From Labia minor (taxonomy: Eukaryota; Arthropoda; Insecta; Dermaptera; Spongiphoridae), in contig OY720348.1 of assembly GCA_963082975.1 (NCBI GenBank), positions 69,403,719-69,467,718 on the forward strand: a stretch of 64,000 bases of DNA, in the 5' to 3' direction. Within the stretch, counting starts at the first letter, position 1. Each line of letters starts with the position of its first letter. A program made the translations under genes and the position numbers. Shown here piece after piece: positions 45,634 through 53,600 of this stretch. The notes beneath the pieces are model-generated. The model was not told the origin of the DNA. It searched no databases and was given only the letters and a program-made list of their open reading frames with translations.

Positions 45634-46041
45634 CAGTGATGGCGAACCTTTTTAAGAAGTGGGTCGTATTTTCATCATTATTTTTTTATATCTAGCTCGT
45701 GGGTCACTAAGTATTTAATTAAAAAAGGAATAAAGAAAATCACATACAATTTATATTTTATATAAATATTTATAAATAATTAATAGGTATATCATTGTTT
45801 TTCAACCTTTCAGAGCATCGCCAAATCATCTGACCTTTTTTTTGTTTTAGAACCATATTGAAAAAAAATTAAAAGAAAAATCGAAAATGTTCAAAAGTTT
45901 GGCCACAAAATCATCTTACCTTCTCTTTTTTAAGAACCACATTGAAAAAATGCAAACATTTATAAAAATCAAAGTGTGAGTCAGTCAAAAAGCTTGGGTA
46001 GGTCAGTGTCTGACCCACGGGTCATAGGTTCGCCATCACTG
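45634..46041. mobile_element. hAT MITE, 408 bp
   Basis: TIRs CAGTGATGGCGAACCTTTTT / GGTTCGCCATCACTG, with target duplication ATATAGAT (45626-45633) / GTATAGAT (46042-46049). GGGTC-type words occur inside both ends; no ORF. Confidence 0.85.
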
Positions 46042-46162
46042 GTATAGATAATCAAGATATATATATAAAATAAATCAATTACATTAACATCCAATTTGAA
46101 AATTTTAATAAAAATCCCCTAAAGAATTGTGAATTAAAACTCAAAAGTTTGATTGATCAATA

Positions 46163-46262
46163 AAACCTCTGACCTTTGTACATCGTAAGAAAGTACACTG
46201 TCTATCAGGTCGATTATCGCCTAAGTGAGGTAAAGGCGTGCTATGATCAGTAAACCGGGTCG
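46163..46262 (-). mobile_element. tRNA-derived SINE S1, 3' fragment
   Basis: Complement of the S1 tail: ACCTCTGACCTTTGTAC, CAGGTCGATTATCGCCTAAG. The tRNA-like head is missing. Confidence 0.6.
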
Positions 46263-46536
46263 CTTGATTATTCAATGAAATATATAATAATATAATTATA
46301 ATATTTCTAAAATTTAAATCTAGTTACGCTATTTACGGATATTTGGAGAGGCTCCCATAAAAATAATTCCCTGATGATTCATATGGGTGAACTAAATTTG
46401 TTAATGCTTACACCTTTAAAAAAGAGCCATTAATATACCATTTTTTTTCATTAAATTAGAATTATTTTTTGGAAATATTTAATGTGGAATATTCTTTTAT
46501 CTTATCATGAGCTAATATGAGGGCTAATCGATAAGG

Positions 46537-46804
46537 TAGTGGTTTCCAACCTTTCTGTACAGGCGCCCCCCTTAATTTTTGTAATAATCTAATTTCATAA
46601 ATACTCACATTATATAGCAATTTATTTAATGGACTACAAAATAACATATACACATTACACACCCAGAAACACTCAATTAAGCAAAAACATATTATAGATT
46701 ATTATAGATTTTAGAAAACAAATCGGTTCTAATACCTTCGCGTCCCCCTTACAACAGTCTCGCGCCCCCCAGAAGGGGCGCGCCCCACAGGTTGGAAAAC
46801 ACTG
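46537..46804. mobile_element. hAT MITE, 268 bp
   Basis: Ends TAGTGGTTTCCAACC / GGTTGGAAAACACTG, with flanks CGATAAGG (46529-46536) / CAATAAGG (46805-46812). C-rich blocks (GCGCCCCCC) lie inside both ends. Confidence 0.8.
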
Positions 46805-47109
46805 CAATAAGGTAATATTATATTTTTCTGGTACTGAAAATCCATTAACTTATATCAGGAATTCAAATGATTATTAAAGCATGGAGAAAATAAATATTTT
46901 ATAAAATTGCAACATCATTCTTCTCTCCCTTAAAATTTGGTTTCTATTCATCTATTAATAGGCCTATATTCTTGCATTATTTTTAAATTATTTTATTCTT
47001 TAAGATAAAATTCTATTTATTAATCTACAATCAAGAGATTAAAAAAAGTTTGAAACCCGGATTGTTAAATGAAAATCATGGAAATCTTTGGAGTCATAAA
47101 CGTCGAGTT

Positions 47110-47700
47110 CGATAAAAGTTAAGTTAAAAAATCATTTTCCTATGCGGTACATTTAATTAAATGAAAACTTTTCTGTTCCAATGGCCCCTCTTGCCCCCTT
47201 CTCCGTTTCTTTTGACTAATTAATGAGCAATTTCCATTCCAGCAGCTTGGGAAATGAAATAGATCTGTACCGAAATCGAGGAGGATGGAAGTGGAGAAAA
47301 TGCTGCGGGTATGCCGAAACAAAGAGCAAGGAAATTTGCGTGGAGTTAAACGGGCCGAACGAAAACCTCTGCCCAAGACAGCAGTAAACAATGGCCGATA
47401 AGGCCATGGACCAGCAGCATCCGCCCTTTGCAATCGCAGATTGTGCGAGATTAATTGTGCGAGGTTTAATTCTCGCTAATTAGAGTACGAAAGTCACAAC
47501 GTGTTAGTTGGTAAATCTATCACGCAACGTCGAACCTTCCGGGACAGACTTTTTCCCAGTTGTGCTGCCCGCCAGGTCCTTTAACTTAAAGCCCTATGAA
47601 TCAGGAAAACAAACGAAGTTCGGGGGAGAAAAATATCCATTCGTATTCTTTGGTTATTTGCCGATTCGAAAGCAAATCGAAACACTTCAAGTGGACTCCA
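47110..47700. other. GC-richer single-copy island, candidate conserved non-coding element
   Basis: About 500-600 bp of balanced composition in an AT-rich neighbourhood, with no repeat kin elsewhere here. Around 47425-47495 it holds TTTGCAATCGCAG, a repeated TTGTGCGAG and CTCGCTAATTAGAG, a homeodomain-like TAATTA core. The overlapping frames (97 and 63 codons minus; 103 plus) show no domain. It could instead be part of a host exon or an old element. Confidence 0.35.
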
Positions 47701-47766
47701 TTTTTTTTTTTTTTTCTACACACTTCTTTTACTTTTTCTCTTTATTCTTCAAAACATTAAATAAAA

Positions 47767-48371
47767 TTAGTCGGAGTGTCTCCACTCGACTATCTCGCAT
47801 TTTGAATTGGGTTAAATAACATAATATATTATATTTAAATTAAATTTAATTAATTATAAATTATAAATTAAAATTAATAAATAATATTTATTAAACCAGC
47901 GCATGTTTGGCTCTTTGTTGATGGCACCACGTCACGTGTTGGCGCGTGAGATTTGCAGTCGTGATAAAAAATTAATTCCAGTACTTTCAGTAATTCAATC
48001 AAGCTGGAGTTCTATATATAGAAGTTTTATACAATTTTTAATCATATGAAAAATTATCAAACATATATCTTTATTTTTACGATCACTTTAGAGGAAAAAA
48101 AATCAAAACGTTGAAGGTAATGACCCTCTTCCGGTTGAGCTATATTTTTCAAAGGTTGATAGAAAACTACGAATTTTGAATAATGCCCGTATACCAAATT
48201 TCATGATTCTAGCTCAAACCGTTTTTGCGTAATCTTGTCTACATACACACATACACAGACATTTTTCTCAACCTTAGTGAAAATGATTCAGGAACCTTCA
48301 AAACGTATAAAAACATCAAAATCTCAACATCGAAAATTTTCGTGATCGCAATACTGGCGAGATAGTAAAAA
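47767..48371 (+). mobile_element. HINE-like repeat H, near-complete copy
   Basis: Starts CGGAGTGTCTCCACTCGACT and ends CTGGCGAGATAGTAAA. One hairpin arm is deleted (CAATACTGGCGAGATAG). Confidence 0.7.
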
Positions 48372-48473
48372 AATAAATAAATAAAAATAAATCATCGGCT
48401 TTTACAAAGATTCAATTAATAATGTATAAAGCTCAACAAATTTGCTGATAATTGAAATAGATTTAAAAAGTGT

Positions 48474-48499
48474 TACTTTACTTTACTTTACTTTACTTT
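48474..48499 (+). repeat. (ACTTT)n microsatellite
   Basis: Five uninterrupted 5-bp units. Confidence 0.8.
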
Positions 48500-48805
48500 T
48501 ATCACTAAATGTTAATATTTTAATTTAATAACTTTTAAGACACACACAAATAACATTTCACATTTCTTACTCTTCTATAAACGGAGTCCACTTACCTTTT
48601 TGCTATTAATAAATTTTAAAAATAACTTATCAATAACCTTTGACTTGTTTTTATCAATTTTTTTTTTTTTTTTTTTTTTTGACTTGATCACTGACCTTGC
48701 ATAATTTTTTTTTAGAATTTAATATATTTCAATATATTGTAGTATGAAACTTTTACATAGGTACCTGTTGAAACTTTTTAATTAGTTATATAAATTATAA
48801 AATTA

Positions 48806-49233
48806 AAGGGAACTGGTAGCGCATCCAACTCGCAAACCAGGAGTTCAATGTTCGAGACCAACAAGAGCAAAATTTTCAATAAAATTAATTTAAAGAAAAA
48901 TTGTTGCTCAGTAGCCGGAGTAGCGGGTGGACCCTCTCTATGATCCAGATAGAGATAGGTCCACTTCAGGGAAGCAACCCTGCTCACGCAAGCCACGACT
49001 TCTCCTCGCCTCCAATTGAGGAAGTCGCGTCCCAAACCCTAATCAAATCTACAATCCCATCTATTCAATATTAAAAATCCTTCACATATCCCACCCACTC
49101 CGGCGTCTGATTCTCGCAACAAGTTGCCTGGAAGTTTTTTTCGAGTTGGTATCACAAATGGATAGAACCCTAGGAGAATGTCCAAATCAGTAGACCACAC
49201 AATAGACAAATGCTAAACGAAGAAGAAGATATA
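48806..49233 (+). mobile_element. tRNA-derived SINE, second family (S2)
   Basis: A-box-like CTGGTAGCGCA and B-box-like GTTCGAGACC (near 48851) at tRNA spacing, then a body with AGCGGGTGGACCCTCTCT and an end reading TGCTAAACGAAGAAGAAGA, a tail style seen in LINE-mobilised SINEs. It shares no body sequence with S1. The 85-codon minus frame here is not a gene. Confidence 0.6.
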
Positions 49234-49395
49234 AACAGAATTAAAGATAAAAATAATATAACTAAAACAGCAGGTGTTCTTTAATGATAAAAGAAAAACC
49301 AATTTGTTGTCTTGGAAAACATTCATTTTTGAAATGTTTAAAACTAAAATAATTGAGCAAACCTAATATTTAGTAGTTTTTAATATTCTTCTATA

Positions 49396-49605
49396 GCTGG
49401 GGTCTCTGGAAACAAGGTCCGCCCAGGTTACATAAAATAAAATTGAAAAATTATGTGAAATAAAAAGTAGCGCCTCAGATTAAGAAAATCAAGATAACGG
49501 TTGAAAGAATCCATTGAACGTTTCATGCAATATCTGTATCCCGTTTAAGCGGCAACCGACTTGATAGGCGTTCCATTCATTGAATGTACAAAAGTCAGAG
49601 GTTTA
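49396..49605 (+). mobile_element. tRNA-derived SINE S1, 3' part
   Basis: AGCTGGGGTCTCTGG, GCGCCTCAGATTAAG, AACCGACTTGATAGGCG, TGTACAAAAGTCAGAGG, as in copy 1, without the tRNA head. Confidence 0.65.
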
Positions 49606-49619
49606 TTTTATCTAATCTT

Positions 49620-50010
49620 ATTATGCTAGCTAAAATTGTATATATATATATATATATATGTAAATGGGTTATCAGAAAGGGCTCTAACGATTTTTTTGAA
49701 ATTCACACCATAGATAGTATTTATCGATCTTTATTGATTTCATCCCTGGGAAAGATCATCTTCATTAGTTTTTTCTTAATTTAAATGTATATGACGTCAA
49801 ACCCAGCCCCTTCTTTAATCGTATCTTATAATATAAATAAAATAAAATTACAAATATTTATGTTATATTCAAATCTGTTTATTGCATTAATACATACATT
49901 TAAATTATTAAAAATTGTTTCAAAACGTTTAGAAGATTTATCTTTATTCAATATAGGAAAATAAAATGACGTCATCAATTTCGTCATACAGCTCCTCCGT
50001 AAATACAAAA
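49620..50010 (+). repeat. family D repeat, copy 4
   Basis: TTATGCTAGCTAAAATTGTA, (TA)n, GAAATTCACACCATAGATAG, TTAGTTTTTTCTTAATTTAA, ATGACGTCA. Inverted with respect to 40190-40540. Confidence 0.5.
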
Positions 50011-50042
50011 TATTATATATTCAGTCCGCCTTGGGCGTTCGT

Positions 50043-50321
50043 TACGTATTTAGAGTTGATTTCTGTTTAAATTTCTTTTCACAATAATTACATTCAAAAG
50101 TATTTTCTCCCGTAAGATTTAACAAATGTATTTTTAAATTTGATTTCAGATAAAATTTATTTTTACAATAATTACATTCAAAAGATTTTTCTCCCGTATG
50201 AATTAATAAATGTTGATTTAAATTTCCTTTCAGATAAAATTTCTTTTTACAATAATTACATTCAAAATGTTTTTCCCCTGTATGAATTAATAAATGTGTA
50301 TTTAGAGTTGATTTCTGATTA
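50043..50321 (-). pseudogene. orphan zinc-finger fragment (about three and a half fingers)
   Basis: Minus strand reads NQKSTLNTHLLIHTGEK, HFECNYCKKKFYLKGNLNQH, SFECNYCKNKFYLKSNLKIH, TFECNYCEKKFKQKSTLNT and then a stop. The frame is intact, but there is no leader or exon 1. It is joined directly to 3' UTR-like sequence at 50322-50440, so it arose by rearrangement of another family member. Confidence 0.65.
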
Positions 50322-50606
50322 AAGCAAATAAAATAGTAAATACAAATACAAAGTTAAATAAATAAGATTTGTATTGATTTAAACTATAATTTGTGCTATA
50401 AAGTTAGTAAACTATAATTAAAGAAAATAATGGTATTTTTCGAACATTTGGATTAATAAATGTTTGTTTAAATGTTATTTTTGATTAAATCATTTTTCAC
50501 AATAATTACGTTCAATAGGCTTTTTCTCCGAATGAATAGATTCATGTGTATTTAAATATGATTTCTTATTAAACTGCTTTTCACAATAGTTACATTCAAA
50601 AGGTTT
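50322..50606 (-). pseudogene. post-stop fingers and displaced 3' UTR of ZNF-D
   Basis: Directly after the ZNF-D stop the same frame continues as KPFECNYCEKQFNKKSYLNT and a second finger with a lost Cys and two stops, then 3' UTR like that of ZNF-A (TTATAGCACAAATTATAGTT). The AATAAA here has become AATACA. So the ZNF-D stop is a late truncation of a longer array. Confidence 0.65.
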
Positions 50607-53600
50607 TTATCGTTTATGAATTAATAAATGTGTATTTAAAGTTGATTTCCTATTAAATTTCTTTTCACAAGAATTACATTTAAAAGGTTTTTCTCCTGTA
50701 TGAATTAATAAATGTCTTTTTAAAATTGATTTATCATTAAATTTCTTTTTACAATAATTACATTCAAAAGGTTTTTCACCTGTATGAATTAATAAATGTT
50801 TATTTAAATGAGATTTGTGATAAAATTTCTTTTTACAATAAATACATTCAAAAGGGTTTTCTCCTGTATGAATTAATAAATGTGTTTTTAAAGTTGATTT
50901 TCGTTTAAATTTCTTTTCACAAGAATTACATTCAAAAGATTTTTCTCCCGTATGAATTAATAAATGTTGAATTAAATTTGATTTATCATTAAATTCCTTT
51001 TTACAATAATTACATTCAAAAGGTTTTTCTCCCGTATGAATTAATAAATGTGTATTTAGAGTTGATTTCTGATTAAATTTCTTTTCACATGAATTACATT
51101 TAAAAGGTTTTTCTCCTGTATGAATTAATAAATGTCTTTTTAAAATTGATTTATCATTAAATTTCTTTTTACAATAATTACATTCAAAAGGTTTTTCTCC
51201 TGTATGAATTAATAAATGTGTTTTTAAATGTGATTTTCGTTTAAATTTCTTTTCACAAGAATTACATTCAAAAGGTTTTTCTCCTGTATGAATTAATAAA
51301 TGTGTTTTTAAATGTGATTTTCGTTTAAATTTCTTTTCACAAGAATTACATTCAAAAGATTTTTCTCCAGTATGAATTAATAAATGTTTATTTAAATTTG
51401 ATTTATCATTAAATTCCTTTTTACAATAATTACATTCAAAAGGTTTTTCTCCCGTATGAATTAATAAATGTGTATTTAGAGTTGATTTATGATTAAATTT
51501 ATTTTTACAATAATTACATTCAAAAGGTTTTTCTCCAGTATGAATTAATAAATGTCTATTTAGAGTTGATTTATGATTAAATTTCTTTTTACAATAATTA
51601 CATTCAAAATGTTTTTCTCCTGTATGAATTAATAAATGTCGATCTAAATAAGATTTCCAATTAAATTTTTTTTTACAATAATTACATTCAAAGCGATTGT
51701 TTCCTCTATGGATTGAATCAGTTTCTTCTTTAACTTTTTCGTCTAAATATTTCACTGTATCCTTTTTGAGTTTTACATCATTTTTTAAAATGGAAAATAT
51801 TTTTTTATGAAAACATTTTTTTAGATGTTTCGATAAAAATTCCTCACTTATAAAATTGGTATGACAATATACACAAGGATACAGAGAACCTAAAAAAAAG
51901 AATTGTTTTCGTTATTTTAAATCATTATACAGGGTCCGTCATGTAACATTTTTTTTTAAAATGCAAAAAAACAAAAACGGTTGGATCTATTTTCAAATTT
52001 ATTTTTTCATACTGAAGTATAGACCTTCCGATTATTTATGAAATACTATTTCATTCGAATTGCTGCCTCGGCTGGTCTTGCAGTACGCCAAACGGTCGGT
52101 CCAATTTTTGAGTACATTTGTGATAGTATACGGCTCTATTTTAGCTATGGCTGCACGAATGTTGTCCTTCAAAGCTTGAATTGTCTCTGTTTTGTCTGCA
52201 TAACATTTGTCTTTGACGGGTCCCTACAAATAATAGTCTAACGGTGTCAAATCGCAGCTCCGAGGCGGCCAAACCACATCTGAATTTCTGCTGATAATTC
52301 GGTCTCCGAAGACAGTGCGCAAAAGATCGATTGTAAGTTTAGCTGTGTGACACGGAGCGCCGTCTTGTTGGAACCAAATGTTGTCCAAGTCTTCCTCTTC
52401 AAGTTCTGGGAACAACCAATCAGAAATCATGGCGGGATAGCGGTCGCCATTAACCGTAACGGCGGCTCCTGCCTTATTTTCAAAGAAAAATGTGGGTTTT
52501 CCGTCCCCCAGATGCGGCAATTTTGTTTGTTGACGTATCCGCCAATATGGAAATGCGCCTCATCCGAAAATATGATTTTTTGGCCAAAATCGGCGTCTCC
52601 TTCAATGGCGTACTGCATAGGTTCTTAAACTTATGTACTCCACGGACCCCCACTTGAAAAAATTTTTTTTGACGGACCCCCATCACAACTTTAGGTACTT
52701 TACGTCATTTTATTAATTAATTTCTGGCTTACGATCTCATAAGGACAAGGATATATGATGAATATTTCTAACAGTGATTGGTGAATAACGATTTTTTTGC
52801 ATATTGTAGAACACATTTTATTAGAAATTATAATATTGAAGAAAGAAAATACAAACATTGTCATAGCAACAAATCTCACAAATTATAATGGGTACTTACA
52901 TTAAATTCATATAAATATTTTATAATTTTTTTCAGAAAATATTAAATAAGAAATATTTTAAAAAATAACTGCATCTATCTCATTAAATATAACTTACATA
53001 TTTAATGAGATGTATGCAGTTGTTTTCTTGAAACAAGAATCTCAATATCTGGCTTAATATTGGAAACTTTTAATCTAAGATCCGGCTCTACATTTAATTT
53101 GTTTCTATATTTAGACTTAATATAAAATAGTACCGAAAAAGCTTGTTCGCATAAATATGTTGTGCAGAATGGAATCAAGTGTTGAAGTGCTTTATTTGCA
53201 AGCGCAGGATAATCTGACCTGAGAAGTAACCAAAAGTTGCTCAATTCAGTTTTGTTAAATTTTAGTTTATAAGTTGTATCACATGATAATTCCACGAGAA
53301 TATCTTGTTCAGGTGCAGATAAATGTTTAGTATTTGTAATTTCCATATTAAATGGATCTCTGATCCAGTTATTGCAAGGATCAGGAGTAGAAAAATACTT
53401 CCTGAAGTTGCTTTTCAAAGTAATTAAATGTTCAACAAATAATTGACGCGTTTGATTAAGCAATTTTTCACTGGAGCTTTCTATGAGATCATTGAGAGTT
53501 GGAAAAGACTCATATACACCGTTCTGGATGCGTTTCGACCACAAGTCGATTTTTTTAATCATTGCTTCTATTTTATCTTCAACTTTAAATATATTTACAA

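Larger units (their letters stand above)
45049..46120 (-). mobile_element. repeat family F, minus-strand copy with two nested MITEs
   Basis: Ends AATTTTTATTAAAAGACCAC and TTTTAATAAAAATCCC. The hammerhead-like motif is at 45116-45149, and the core matches 30820-30990 and 32990-33085. A palindromic MITE (45179-45458) and a hAT MITE (45634-46041) have been inserted into it. Confidence 0.5.

Noticed and set aside
47140-47433. 97-codon minus frame in the GC-richer island
   Set aside because: Two overlapping frames compete, there is no domain or start context, and the region is better described as a candidate non-coding element.
48851-48860. True tRNA gene at the S2 head (and at 7214)
   Set aside because: B boxes are present, but the cloverleaf arms and acceptor stem do not close; they are SINE heads.
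48778-49035. 85-codon minus frame
   Set aside because: It is the S2 SINE in reverse.
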